Program-made: the position numbers and the translations under genes
NCBI GenBank assembly: GCA_964351395.1
Contig: CAYGOF010000011.1
Location: 124,001 to 188,000 of the forward strand
Reading direction: 5' to 3'
Length of the DNA: 64,000 nt
Origin: Imperialibacter sp964351395
Lineage (GTDB): Bacteria > Bacteroidota > Bacteroidia > Cytophagales > Cyclobacteriaceae
Part shown: in pieces, positions 7,977 to 17,535 of the stretch
Position numbering within the stretch: the stretch's first letter is position 1
Layout of the letters: each line of letters opens with the position of its first letter
The notes under the pieces: generated by a model
Database searches by the model: none
What the model saw: the letters and a program-made list of their open reading frames with translations, nothing else
What the model was told of the DNA's origin: nothing

Positions 7977-10900
7977 TTATTGTACCTGTTTCAATTGGTC
8001 TTGCTTTTCAGTTTCAAGTTTGTTTAGTTCTTCCTCACGAGAACCTGATAAAGCGGTCAAAATGGCAATCGAGATGAAGAAGATAAGAATCCATGCAAGA
8101 TAGCCACTGTCTTTCTCTATGGTTACCTGAACTGGCTCGCCATAAGAAATGAGTTCGGCCCAATTATGGGGGTGAGCTGATAATTGATCTGCGGTGCTTA
8201 GGTATTCCAACTTTGAGCTGCGAAGCGCATGCAATGTATTGTCTCCAAGGGATAAGCGTCGGAAAAATGACTGCACAATGTTCTTGCTGTGCTCGTCATG
8301 GGCTTCCCATAGTCCCAGCACAACAGCACCACTCCCAGCGGATAGAAATGCCCTCACCATACTTAGTACTGCTTCCCCATGTGGAATTAAGCCCATGCCG
8401 GTTTCAGTGGAGGTTAGGACAATTACATTGCCACGTAAGTTGAGATTGTAGATCTCGTGTGTATAGAGATTACGTTCTATATTGGTTGTTTTGCCAGGGT
8501 TAAAAATCAGTTTAGGATAATCAATAGCATCTCCATGAATGAGGAGGTAGAGAATTTCAAAATTTGGTGCCAGACGAATGAAAGCATCTTTCGTTGCCTG
8601 ACGTCCTCTAAATGTCATTCCTTCGAAATAAAGTCGAGAGTTTTTGATTTCCTGCAGTATGTAAGTCGAAGAGACGTCGTCGCTGCTGAATCTGCTTTTT
8701 AACGCAAACGAAGTGAGTTGGGAATTGTATTTAGGTAAGCTGGGTGGTAAGTCCAATAACATCTCTGCGGATGATATATAAGAAACAGAAGCAGATTTAA
8801 GCAAATATGACAAATCCTGGTAGCCGGTGGGGGCCGAAGGCGCTTCTGTCAATAACGTCTCGAAAGGAATCAGCATTATCAAGCCATCGGGTGCTATAAT
8901 GACCGTCTTTGTACTCGGTAATGCCGGCATCAACGGCTTTACCAAATTGTTGTAAAGACGGGTTGAACTTTCGATGAAGTCATCCATTTCTGTTTGAGAA
9001 AACACTTCAGGTGTCTTCCAAAAATGGGATAAAAAACGGTGAATTTCGCCTTCGAATTCAGCACTGATTGCTCTTTGAAGGAAAACACTGGACGAGTCAC
9101 TTACACTCAATCCAAAAACATTTTTTGTTCCATAAAAATATTCAATCAAGTGGATATCGCCATGGTCATGAAAATCCATAAAGTTGATATCGTCAAATAG
9201 AGAATATTGAGTACTGCTTTTTTCAAGATATGTTTTGGCACGCTTGCGCCATTTCATCATTTTATCAAAACTACCAATCAACAAGTTTTCTCTATTGTAC
9301 TTTTCATCGTCATTGATGGCAAGCTCCAATTCGTCGATCCTATCAAGTATCTCCTGATTAAGTTGTTCAAACGATGTTTTGAGAGAATCTGGCAGGCCCA
9401 TGTGGTTGAGGAACATTGCTTCTGCAGCTTCTCGTCGGATATTGATCAGTTTGTCATTCTCGATCAATCGCAATGCCGTGGTACGGTATTTTTTGTCTTT
9501 AGTAAGGTAGTAGAGTTGGTACGAAGCTTCAAGTGCATACTCTGTCAATAAATGGAAATTTGCCATTTGATCTGACAGGATTTGTATTTCTGAAAGATTG
9601 GAGGTTGAAGTGATTGATCTGGAGTATTCGAGTGATGCTTCAATCATTTCCAACGTCACTTCTAGTTTTTCTTTGGACAACTCAGTCGAGCCTAATGTGG
9701 CAATAGCCAATTTTTCCATCATTGTAACTGCACGTGGTTGCAAGCTTCTCTCAATTGATCCATTTTTTATTTTTTCCAACACGTTTTCAATACTGAGAGA
9801 TGGATCAATAGACTTAAGGCCTTTTTGATAGTAATAAACAGAAGAATCAATTACTTGTGCTGCCACGAAATAGTCGCCAAGCGTTACATTTGCTTCAAAA
9901 CGATTCAGACTACCAGACTCAGATTCTATTTGGTGAAATTCTCGAAAGGCATTTCCGATCTGATATGCTTTTGCCAAATTTCCTTGTTTTCTGTAAAGAT
10001 TACCTAACCTCAACTGTAACATCGAGCCAGGTCCATTTTCCCCCTGGGGTGCTATCTTGCTAAGCTTTTCCTCAATGATGATAGCAGAATCTAGCAAATG
10101 GATTGCTTCATAAGCGCGGGAAAGGTCAGGGTAATACTGTTTGCTTTTATTGCTTTCTTCATCCACAGCATAAGTATTGGTCAATCTAAGTGCTTCTTTT
10201 AGGTGGATGATGGCATCTTCTGGCTCGCTAAGAGATAAATTGAGCGTTGCAAGTAGATAATTGATGTCTGCCAAAAATTCATAATGAATTGCTTCGTCCA
10301 GCGAATCCATTATTTGGATTGCTTCCAAACTATAATCAATGGCTTTTTCTTTTTCATTTAATTCACTCGACGTTAAAGCTATTGCATAACTCGTTTTTGC
10401 TTCGAGTAATGGCATTTCTACTTTGTTTGCTTCCGAAAGGCTGATGGCTTTGTTAAAATAATAGACAGCAGCAAGGTCGTTTTCAGAGTTTATTCGATAA
10501 TAATTTCCCAGCTCGGCCCAGCTCATAAATTCAACATCGCTATAGCCAATACTTTCGGCCAGAAAAGCTGCCTTCCTGAAATATTGGAGAGCAGAATCCA
10601 GGTTGTTCATTTTGCTATGATAGCGTCCCCAGAAAAGATAATTTTGACTAAGGAGGTCCTGGTATTCAGTGTCGGTTGGCAATTGCTCGCGTGCCTCAAT
10701 CAATCTTTCCTTTGTATTCGCCAGATTGTTTATTTCCCGGAATAGGTCCGCACTTTCATTTAGTGCCCTTACCCTGTCTTTGTTGTTCGTTTTGAAGTCA
10801 GAAAGAGTATATTCCCAGAATTCGAGGGCCGGCTGAAACTGATTCATTTGTTTTAACGAATCGGCTTTCAGAAACTGTATTTCTGTTTCAGAAAGTGAAA

Positions 10901-10988
10901 TTGTGCTGTCCTGGCGGACAAAACTTGTCGCCTCTGACTGGAGATAGGAAATTGTTGTAATGATTAGGGTAATCAGCTTGGCTCTCAT
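7977..10988 (-). CDS. TPR-CHAT domain protein, membrane-anchored, catalytic Cys replaced
   Basis: This 1003-residue protein starts with a hydrophobic signal-like segment (residues 1-19), then tetratricopeptide-like helical repeats to about residue 430, a linker, and a CHAT (caspase-like) domain from about 640 to 930. One membrane helix lies near 963-982, followed by a charged tail. CHAT proteases use a His in an HG motif and a Cys in the LSACETG motif. Here His818 is kept (LLIHGD), but the second motif reads VLTSTETG, with Thr861 in the Cys position. I infer a binding or scaffold protein, not a protease. No obvious partner gene is adjacent. Confidence 0.88.
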   Translation of the reverse strand: MRAKLITLIITTISYLQSEATSFVRQDSTISLSETEIQFLKADSLKQMNQFQPALEFWEYTLSDFKTNNKDRVRALNESADLFREINNLANTKERLIEAREQLPTDTEYQDLLSQNYLFWGRYHSKMNNLDSALQYFRKAAFLAESIGYSDVEFMSWAELGNYYRINSENDLAAVYYFNKAISLSEANKVEMPLLEAKTSYAIALTSSELNEKEKAIDYSLEAIQIMDSLDEAIHYEFLADINYLLATLNLSLSEPEDAIIHLKEALRLTNTYAVDEESNKSKQYYPDLSRAYEAIHLLDSAIIIEEKLSKIAPQGENGPGSMLQLRLGNLYRKQGNLAKAYQIGNAFREFHQIESESGSLNRFEANVTLGDYFVAAQVIDSSVYYYQKGLKSIDPSLSIENVLEKIKNGSIERSLQPRAVTMMEKLAIATLGSTELSKEKLEVTLEMIEASLEYSRSITSTSNLSEIQILSDQMANFHLLTEYALEASYQLYYLTKDKKYRTTALRLIENDKLINIRREAAEAMFLNHMGLPDSLKTSFEQLNQEILDRIDELELAINDDEKYNRENLLIGSFDKMMKWRKRAKTYLEKSSTQYSLFDDINFMDFHDHGDIHLIEYFYGTKNVFGLSVSDSSSVFLQRAISAEFEGEIHRFLSHFWKTPEVFSQTEMDDFIESSTRLYNNLVKPLMPALPSTKTVIIAPDGLIMLIPFETLLTEAPSAPTGYQDLSYLLKSASVSYISSAEMLLDLPPSLPKYNSQLTSFALKSRFSSDDVSSTYILQEIKNSRLYFEGMTFRGRQATKDAFIRLAPNFEILYLLIHGDAIDYPKLIFNPGKTTNIERNLYTHEIYNLNLRGNVIVLTSTETGMGLIPHGEAVLSMVRAFLSAGSGAVVLGLWEAHDEHSKNIVQSFFRRLSLGDNTLHALRSSKLEYLSTADQLSAHPHNWAELISYGEPVQVTIEKDSGYLAWILIFFISIAILTALSGSREEELNKLETEKQDQLKQVQ

Positions 10989-11117
10989 ACGAAGAATTCA
11001 GATAGGAAGTTAGCCAGAATAGCGTAGGTGCGCAAATAAGACTACTTCTAAATGTGTATTCTGCTCTGTTTGCTTGGTTGCTCGGAAACAATTGCTAGCA
11101 GCCTTTTATAGTTATGC

Positions 11118-12011
11118 TTAGTTTTCCTTCTTTACGAGGACCTTTGCTGTAGTCTGCTGATATGCTCCGAAAACACCGTACCCATTTTCTATAGTATTGT
11201 AAACCGGTACCGGTTCTGCAAATGGATCTCCACTCAATGATTGCTGCAGATTGGCTGTTTGCTTGTATTTATAGAGGTTGTAGGATATTTCCCTCAGTAC
11301 AACCGTTACTTCAAGCTCGTCTACGTCGTACAAAGGGTACAAATAAGTGCTAAAATCTATTTTGACTCTTTTTCCATCAACGATATCATCAGAAAATGGC
11401 CAAAAGGCATCTGAATAGTAGAAGTCATCTCCAAAAATGACATCCTCACTGTCTAAGTAATACTGGACCAAAACCGTGTCGGTTATTACAGGAAATTCGT
11501 TGTCCCAATCGTAAACGAAGCCTTGTCCATACAAGCCAATTTCATAGTAGTTTTCACCATTAGGATCATCAAATTCGACCGTCATGGTAAACAACTGCTG
11601 ATTGTATTCGTCTTTAGCGTTTCTGACAAAGAGTACACTAGAAAGCGTTATATCTCCATTGGGTACCTGGTCGGTAGCCTGCACAGTCAGAAAGTTTTCT
11701 TTCGACACTTCAATTTTGTAGCCACGTCCGATCGAGGGTTTTTGTGCACCTTCATAGGTTCCGCTTTTATTCTGAACAAGTGTTTCTATGAATTTTTCTC
11801 CTTCGTAAATATCAACCTTAGCCCCTGTAAGGGTCGGGAAATTGTTATCACTGAGAATGTTTTGACTGGCCGACAATTGTACTTGAAATGTGCTATCAGG
11901 ATTGATCGTGCTGTGTACCGTAATCGACGCCGGCCTTATTGGGATATCCACATCAACCACCACTTCACAAGATGAAATTAGAATAACCAAGAAGATGATA
12001 ACGTATTTCAT
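11118..12011 (-). CDS. DUF4249 lipoprotein, partner of the adjacent TonB receptor
   Basis: The 297-residue product has a lipoprotein signal peptide ending in ISSC, so Cys is about residue 15 and the mature protein is probably anchored to the outer membrane. The rest is beta-rich and matches DUF4249, which in Bacteroidota commonly follows a TonB-dependent receptor gene. The receptor gene ends 3 bases upstream on the same strand, so the two are co-transcribed. By analogy with SusC/SusD it may act as a surface accessory lipoprotein, but DUF4249 is not SusD and no ligand is known. Confidence 0.85.
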   Translation of the reverse strand: MKYVIIFLVILISSCEVVVDVDIPIRPASITVHSTINPDSTFQVQLSASQNILSDNNFPTLTGAKVDIYEGEKFIETLVQNKSGTYEGAQKPSIGRGYKIEVSKENFLTVQATDQVPNGDITLSSVLFVRNAKDEYNQQLFTMTVEFDDPNGENYYEIGLYGQGFVYDWDNEFPVITDTVLVQYYLDSEDVIFGDDFYYSDAFWPFSDDIVDGKRVKIDFSTYLYPLYDVDELEVTVVLREISYNLYKYKQTANLQQSLSGDPFAEPVPVYNTIENGYGVFGAYQQTTAKVLVKKEN

Positions 12012-12014
12012 GAC

Positions 12015-14372
12015 TTAAAATTCAAAGTTGTAGCGAACCGAGGGAATGATAGGGAAGAGGCTGTATTGGATGAATTTTTTGTTTCCACTTCGATCATACC
12101 CAATGTCCATAAAAAACGGATTGGCGCGGCTATAGGCATTGTATACACCAAAAGCCCAGGTTCGCTGCCCCCATTTTTTTTGTTTTGTTCGGCTCACGCT
12201 GAGATCCAGGCGGTGATAGGCCCTCATGCGGTAATTGTTGCGTGAAGGGTAATAGAGTAGCTCGTTGTAGAAATAGGAGACCAATCCACCAGGTCCGTCC
12301 GAATATGCCTGGCCCTGTCCTGCATACCTTTCCTCTGGTAAACTTACCGCATTGCCCGTTCCGTAGACCCACGTGCCACTGAGTTCAAAATCATCCCTTA
12401 GTTTGAAGATGCCAACCAGGCTAATGTCGTGCCGTCGATCATATTTATACGGATAGGTCTTGCCAAAATTCAAATCAGGAAATGTTCTTTCAGTCTTAGA
12501 TAGTGTGTAGCCAATCCACCCTGAGAATCGCCCGGTTTTTTTCTGTATGAGCAATTCTGTCCCATAGCTTACTCCATTTCCGGTCGATACTTTGCTCTGC
12601 CAATCTTTCTGCGGGTCTATGTAGCTAGCTCCTTCGCTGTACTCGATGAGGTTGGTCATGTCCTTGTAATAAGCTTCGATGCTTACCTCGAAGCTCTTGG
12701 TGATGTTCCTGGCCACTCCTACAGCTACTTGAGACGAGTATTGCGGCTTGATGTTTTCGGTGGCAGGTACCCATAAATCTGTGGGGAGACCAATGCTGCT
12801 ATTGGTGAGTAAGTGGATGAATTGAGCCATGGTGGCGTATGAAGCCTTGATAGCCAGTCCGTTATCGAATAGGTAGCGGGCATTGATTCTCGGTTGCGCT
12901 TTTTGATACCAGGTATTATTGACATTGAAGGCAGAAAAGTGAACACCCGCATTTACCCTGATGGCTTGGGAGATGGTCCAGTCATCTTCAAAATAGGTGG
13001 CGAGTTCTAATCCTCTGGTTTTGCTGGAACCCAGGGTTGTGTCTGCATCGTCGGTGGCTACGTAGGCAAGTACCCCTGGATTGAAGGTATGATGGATGGC
13101 ACTGACTCCTGCTCTGAGTTGATGATCGACATGGGGTATAAATTCGAAATCAGATTTAAGTGCCAGGTCCTGAATACCAGAAAAATACTGGGTCGCACCG
13201 CTGTTCTCGGTCGTTTCGCTGGGTGTCGTGGTTTTGTTGTAGTATTCCTGAAAGATATCGAATTGATACTTGCTGTAAGTGGCTGTCACATTACTGAATA
13301 TCTTGGGAGTGAAAACATGGTTCCACCTGAAGGCTGACGTGATATTACCCCATCTTAAACCAAATTCATCCTTGTAGTCGTATCTGGTATTATCCGATAT
13401 AAAGTAGTTCTTACTTTTTGCATATGCTTTGTCATTGCCGGTGTAGGTACTGAGATAGATTCTGTCACGGTCAGAGAAAGTATAGTTGATCTTGGCGTTT
13501 AAGTCGTAAAAAAAGTAGCCGGCCGTTTCATCCCCTTCGGTACTAGCTTTAATGAGAGGCCTTGCCAAAATATCGATATAGGTACGCCTGGCAGAAACAA
13601 TGAATGAGGACTTTTCTTTTATCAAAGGGCCTTCCAAAGTTAGTTTAGAAGAAATAAGGCCAATCGATCCAGTACCTTTTAGTTCTTTATTATTTCCTTC
13701 CTTCATAGAAATATCAATGACCGAAGACAGCCTCCCGCCATACCTGGCCGGAAAACCACCTTTAATGACTTCTACATTATTGATTGCATCTGCGTTGAAA
13801 ACAGAGAAAAAACCGAAAAGGTGAGAAGCATTGTATACTGGCACGCCATCGAGCAGTATAAGGTTTTGGTCGGGTCCGCCACCTCTCACATACAAGCCGC
13901 TGCTTCCCTCAGAGCCTGACTGAATGCCAGGCATTAGTTGAAGTGCTTTAAATATGTCGACCTCTCCAGCGAGTGCGGGAAGCGATTTGATCTGGTCAAT
14001 CGGTATACCTATTTTACTCATTTGTGGCATATCCACCAGGTCTTCTTCAGCGGTTACTACGATTTCGTTGAGCATACTCTGGGGTACTAGCTGAATAGAT
14101 AGTTCGATGTTGCTAGTCAGGTTAACGAGGGTATCCACCGGAAGGTAGCCCACATAAGAAAACACAAGGTGAACATCGGAATAGGAGAGAGGCAATGCAT
14201 AGTAGCCAAAATGATTCGTAGTGGTGCCTTTTAAGGTGTTTTTGTCAAATACATTGGCACCAATCAAGCTTTCTCCAGTTTCGCTATCACGGACATAGCC
14301 TGAAATTGTGTTTGATTGAGAGAAGGAAATAAATGTGCTGCACGAAAGATAAAAAAGTAGCCAATATTTCAT
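12015..14372 (-). CDS. TonB-dependent receptor with carboxypeptidase-regulatory-like domain
   Basis: This 785-residue outer-membrane protein has a signal peptide (about 1-19), then a carboxypeptidase D regulatory-like domain (ISGYVRDSETGESLIGANVF), a plug domain with YVRGGGPDQNLILLDGVP, and a 22-strand-type barrel ending in an aromatic C-terminal residue. It would import a ligand across the outer membrane using TonB energy. The gene leads a two-gene operon with the DUF4249 lipoprotein. The substrate cannot be deduced: no transport, degradation or regulatory gene for a known nutrient is adjacent. Confidence 0.93.
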   Translation of the reverse strand: MKYWLLFYLSCSTFISFSQSNTISGYVRDSETGESLIGANVFDKNTLKGTTTNHFGYYALPLSYSDVHLVFSYVGYLPVDTLVNLTSNIELSIQLVPQSMLNEIVVTAEEDLVDMPQMSKIGIPIDQIKSLPALAGEVDIFKALQLMPGIQSGSEGSSGLYVRGGGPDQNLILLDGVPVYNASHLFGFFSVFNADAINNVEVIKGGFPARYGGRLSSVIDISMKEGNNKELKGTGSIGLISSKLTLEGPLIKEKSSFIVSARRTYIDILARPLIKASTEGDETAGYFFYDLNAKINYTFSDRDRIYLSTYTGNDKAYAKSKNYFISDNTRYDYKDEFGLRWGNITSAFRWNHVFTPKIFSNVTATYSKYQFDIFQEYYNKTTTPSETTENSGATQYFSGIQDLALKSDFEFIPHVDHQLRAGVSAIHHTFNPGVLAYVATDDADTTLGSSKTRGLELATYFEDDWTISQAIRVNAGVHFSAFNVNNTWYQKAQPRINARYLFDNGLAIKASYATMAQFIHLLTNSSIGLPTDLWVPATENIKPQYSSQVAVGVARNITKSFEVSIEAYYKDMTNLIEYSEGASYIDPQKDWQSKVSTGNGVSYGTELLIQKKTGRFSGWIGYTLSKTERTFPDLNFGKTYPYKYDRRHDISLVGIFKLRDDFELSGTWVYGTGNAVSLPEERYAGQGQAYSDGPGGLVSYFYNELLYYPSRNNYRMRAYHRLDLSVSRTKQKKWGQRTWAFGVYNAYSRANPFFMDIGYDRSGNKKFIQYSLFPIIPSVRYNFEF

Positions 14373-14470
14373 GTCAAAAAAGTAGGTTGCTTTCTTTCAA
14401 CGTAAAAAGTAGACACGAATTATCACGGATCCGTTGCAAGGTGTTGAAAATTCGTCACTTGTGAAGCTAT

Positions 14471-14503
14471 AAAAAAAAGAAAGGCGCTGATTTCAGCGCC
14501 TTT
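14471..14503 (-). terminator. Intrinsic terminator of groESL
   Basis: On the minus strand, AAAGGCGCTG pairs perfectly with CAGCGCCTTT around a 4-base loop and is followed by a T-rich tract including eight consecutive T. It lies 27 bases past the groEL stop. Confidence 0.9.
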
Positions 14504-14529
14504 CGATTTATTTTAATGTGGATGAATGA

Positions 14530-16161
14530 TTACATCATTCCGCCCATTCCACCGCCGCCTGGCATTGCAGGCATTCCTTTTTCGTCCTCAGGATTCTCAG
14601 CTACTACAGCTTCTGTAGTAAGAAGAAGTGCCGCGATAGAGGCTGCATTCTCAAGTGCAAGACGAGTTACTTTAGTAGGGTCGATTACGCCAGCCTTGAA
14701 CATGTTTTCGAATGTGTCAGTGGCAGCATTGTAACCGAAGTCATTTTTGCCTTCTCTGATTTTCTGAACAATCACTGAACCTTCACCACCTGCATTTTCA
14801 ACAATGGTTCTCAAAGGAGACTCTAAAGCTACACGGATGATGTTAACACCAATTGCCTGGTCTTCGTTGTCAGTCTTAAGTTTATCCAGAGCGTCGATGG
14901 CACGGATAAGTGCAACACCACCACCAGCTACTACGCCTTCCTGAACGGCAGCTCTTGTAGCGTGAAGTGCATCATCTACTCTGTCTTTCTTCTCTTTCAT
15001 TTCTACTTCAGTAGCAGCACCGATGTAAAGGATAGCAACACCACCAGAAAGCTTAGCAAGTCTTTCCTGAAGTTTCTCACGATCGTAATCAGAAGTAGTC
15101 GCTTCAATTTGTGCTTTGATCTGGTTTACACGACCCTTGATGTCATCTGCAGTACCAGCACCATTAACAATAGTAGTATTGTCTTTGTCGATAGTGATTT
15201 TTTCTGCTCTTCCTAGTGAGTCAAGCGTTGCGTTTTCAAGTTTATAACCTCTTTCTTCAGAGATTACAGTTCCACCAGTGAGGATAGCGATGTCTTCCAA
15301 CATAGCCTTTCTACGGTCGCCAAAGCCAGGAGCTTTAACGGCAGCTACTTTCAGTGCGCCACGGATTTTGTTTACTACAAGAGTAGCAAGGGCTTCACCG
15401 TCTACATCTTCAGAGATGATTACAAGTGGCTTGCCAGTTTGTGCAGTTGCTTCAAGTACTGGAAGCAATTCCTTCATGCTGCTGATCTTCTTGTCGTAGA
15501 TCAAGATATATGGATTCTCTAGGTCAGCTTCCATTTTCTCCGTGTTAGTCACGAAGTAGGGTGAAAGATATCCACGGTCGAACTGCATACCTTCTACAGT
15601 TCTCACTTCTGTTTCAGTTCCTTTAGCTTCTTCAACAGTAATTACACCGTCTTTGCCTACTTTATCCATGGCATCAGCAATCATTTTGCCGATCTCAGTA
15701 TCACCATTAGCAGAAATACCTGCAACCTGAGCGATTTCGCTTGAGTTATTGATGGTTTTTGACTGGCCTCTTAGGTGCTCAACAACTGCTGTAACTGCTT
15801 TGTCGATTCCACGCTTAAGATCCATTGGGTTGGCTCCAGCAGCTACGTTTTTGATACCTACTGTGAAGATAGCCTGGGTAAGAACAGTGGCGGTTGTAGT
15901 ACCGTCACCAGCAGCATCAGCAGTTTTAGAAGCTACTTCTTTTACTAACTGAGCACCCATGTTCTCGATAGGGTCTTTCAATTCGATTTCTTTGGCTACT
16001 GATACACCGTCTTTTGTTACGGTGGGAGCACCAAATTTCTTGTCAAGAATGACATTGCGGCCTTTTGGGCCGAGCGTTACTTTCACTGCATTTGCAAGTG
16101 TATCAACACCCTTTTTTAGTTTATTTCTTGCTTCGGTGTTAAAGAAAATTTCCTTTGCCAT
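14530..16161 (-). CDS. groEL: Chaperonin GroEL (Hsp60)
   Basis: The 543-residue protein is full length and ends in the glycine-methionine tail (MPGGGGMGGMM) typical of GroEL. The ATP-binding segments TLGPKGRNVILDK, GDGTTTATVL and GGGVALIRA are all present. It forms the tetradecameric folding chamber that works with GroES. groES lies 45 bases upstream on the same strand and a strong terminator follows, so this is a two-gene operon. Nothing departs from the family. Confidence 0.99.
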   Translation of the reverse strand: MAKEIFFNTEARNKLKKGVDTLANAVKVTLGPKGRNVILDKKFGAPTVTKDGVSVAKEIELKDPIENMGAQLVKEVASKTADAAGDGTTTATVLTQAIFTVGIKNVAAGANPMDLKRGIDKAVTAVVEHLRGQSKTINNSSEIAQVAGISANGDTEIGKMIADAMDKVGKDGVITVEEAKGTETEVRTVEGMQFDRGYLSPYFVTNTEKMEADLENPYILIYDKKISSMKELLPVLEATAQTGKPLVIISEDVDGEALATLVVNKIRGALKVAAVKAPGFGDRRKAMLEDIAILTGGTVISEERGYKLENATLDSLGRAEKITIDKDNTTIVNGAGTADDIKGRVNQIKAQIEATTSDYDREKLQERLAKLSGGVAILYIGAATEVEMKEKKDRVDDALHATRAAVQEGVVAGGGVALIRAIDALDKLKTDNEDQAIGVNIIRVALESPLRTIVENAGGEGSVIVQKIREGKNDFGYNAATDTFENMFKAGVIDPTKVTRLALENAASIAALLLTTEAVVAENPEDEKGMPAMPGGGGMGGMM

Positions 16162-16206
16162 AGTTTCTGTGATTTAATCTTTACAGATAAAATTAAAAAT
16201 GTCTAA

Positions 16207-16485
16207 TTAGATGATGCCAAAAATGTCAGACTCTCTCATGATAAGATAATCTTTACCATCGATAGCGATCTCAGTACCAGAGTATTTGCCATACAGCACC
16301 TGATCACCAACTTTTACATTGATAGGCTCATCTTTTTTGCCAGTGCCAATAGCCACGATTTGACCTTTTTGTGGCTTTTCCTTAGCAGTATCAGGGATGA
16401 TGATACCAGAAGCTGTTTTTTCTTCTGCGGGTGCTGGCTCCACCAGCACTCTATCTGCTAATGGTTTGAAATTTACTTTTGACAT
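16207..16485 (-). CDS. groES: Co-chaperonin GroES (Hsp10)
   Basis: The 92-residue product has the full Hsp10 order: KPLADRVLVEP at the start, ASGIIIPDTAKEKP for the mobile loop that contacts GroEL, then VGDQVLYGKYSGTEI and a C-terminal DYLIMRESDIFGII. It caps the GroEL chamber. As the first gene of the groESL operon, it carries the regulatory region at 16486-16700, where no CIRCE element (TTAGCACTC inverted repeat) is seen but TGTCA/TGACA pentamers are clustered. Confidence 0.99.
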   Translation of the reverse strand: MSKVNFKPLADRVLVEPAPAEEKTASGIIIPDTAKEKPQKGQIVAIGTGKKDEPINVKVGDQVLYGKYSGTEIAIDGKDYLIMRESDIFGII

Positions 16486-16558
16486 ATCGGTTTTAAATTT
16501 TAGTGGTTTAAAATCTATGCACTTCCGCTTGCATATCCTGTGCCAGTATCATTTTGCC

Positions 16559-16675
16559 TGTCAAGTCATGTCATTTTGAATGGTTTTCACCGATAGTTGT
16601 CAGTTTTGAAGATGAAACGTGACAAGAAGTCTGACAAATTTTCATTCAATTGTAAATGACCTTATAGTCTTGTCA
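16559..16675. promoter_or_regulatory. Cluster of TGTCA/TGACA pentamers upstream of groES
   Basis: TGTCA occurs at 16559, 16569, 16598 and 16671, and its complement TGACA at 16620 and 16632, so six copies fall within 117 bases between groES and the divergent gene. TGTCA at 16598 and TGACA at 16620 face each other across 17 bases. By chance fewer than one copy would be expected here. This may be the heat-shock control region in place of CIRCE. Confidence 0.45.
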
Positions 16676-16768
16676 GTATTTGGCAGAAAAACGATGATAG
16701 CAAGCGAGAATACTTGAATGATTGCGATTTCGTTTCTATATTTTGTAAGAACTCAAAAATCAACGAAC

Positions 16769-17482
16769 ATGCAGGAATTAAAAGCCAATTGGTTGACCGA
16801 CGGATTGATTGATTTTGAATACAAGAAGTATGTGCTTTTGGCCTACTTGAAAAATGTGAGATCTAGCTTTGATGACAAAAAGCTCTATCCGTTTATGTCG
16901 GATATGGTTTTCCATTATCAAAACCTGATGACTATCAAAAGCAATAAATCGCTGCTCTATGAAAATTTTCCAAAAACGATTTCCAGGGCCGATTTTAGTC
17001 AACTAAAAATCACCTATCAAAAGCTGATAGAGGATGATGAATTGATGAAAGAGATAGAGAGTATTGTCGAATATGCAATGCCGCGATTTGAGCACGCTTT
17101 GGAAGCTGGTAAAGAAATTTATGAATATGTTGAAGAAAGGCTGGAGCTAGTTCCTGTAGGGCTAACGCCAATTTATTTAGATGAGGGTTACCTGTTTCTA
17201 AGCCAGGATGTTAGTAGCGACGTGATTATTTACCAATACCAACTTACTTTCTTCGAACAGTCGAGCGAAAAATTTAGAGGTATTAATACTACGTTTTTAA
17301 AAAGAGAGGAAAGGACGCTGTCCAATACGTTTGAGCAAATAAAACTAAAGCTGGCGAAGAAATTCACAGCTTTACCGAATCCGGCTACCTTTGCCATTGT
17401 GAGTAAAGAGTTTTTCCCGTTACCAGAAACTTTGCTGCCAATTGCGAAGAGGTTATTGGTACGCAATATTAGTATAGCATAA
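16769..17482 (+). CDS. Conserved hypothetical protein (237 residues)
   Basis: I recognise no named domain. The ATG at 16769 is preferred over an in-frame ATG at 16718, because the extra 17 residues look like untranslated sequence and the product then begins MQELKANWLTDG. The protein is soluble, mostly helical and charged, with no signal peptide or membrane span, and its C-terminal third is beta-rich. It resembles an uncharacterised Cytophagales family that I recall beginning with a similar DGLIDFEYKKY segment. It is divergent from groES and ends at a terminator shared with secG. Confidence 0.75.
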   Translation: MQELKANWLTDGLIDFEYKKYVLLAYLKNVRSSFDDKKLYPFMSDMVFHYQNLMTIKSNKSLLYENFPKTISRADFSQLKITYQKLIEDDELMKEIESIVEYAMPRFEHALEAGKEIYEYVEERLELVPVGLTPIYLDEGYLFLSQDVSSDVIIYQYQLTFFEQSSEKFRGINTTFLKREERTLSNTFEQIKLKLAKKFTALPNPATFAIVSKEFFPLPETLLPIAKRLLVRNISIA

Positions 17483-17514
17483 AAAAAGCCCAGTCAGAGA
17501 AATCTGACTGGGCT
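17481..17514. terminator. Bidirectional terminator between the 237-residue gene and secG
   Basis: An 11-bp perfect stem, GCCCAGTCAGA and TCTGACTGGGC, encloses GAAA. The minus side runs into seven T (terminating secG) and the plus side into TTCTAATTT (weaker). It overlaps the last base of the preceding stop codon region. Confidence 0.88.
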
Positions 17515-17535
17515 TCTAATTTATGATAATACAGC

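Noticed and set aside
11523..11975. A 150-residue open frame on the plus strand
   Set aside because: It is wholly antisense to the DUF4249 gene and has no domain or start signal.
14471..14503. The groEL terminator as a possible small RNA
   Set aside because: It directly follows groEL, so the simple terminator explanation is sufficient.
16486..16700. CIRCE element for groES
   Set aside because: The TTAGCACTC-N9-GAGTGCTAA inverted repeat is not present.
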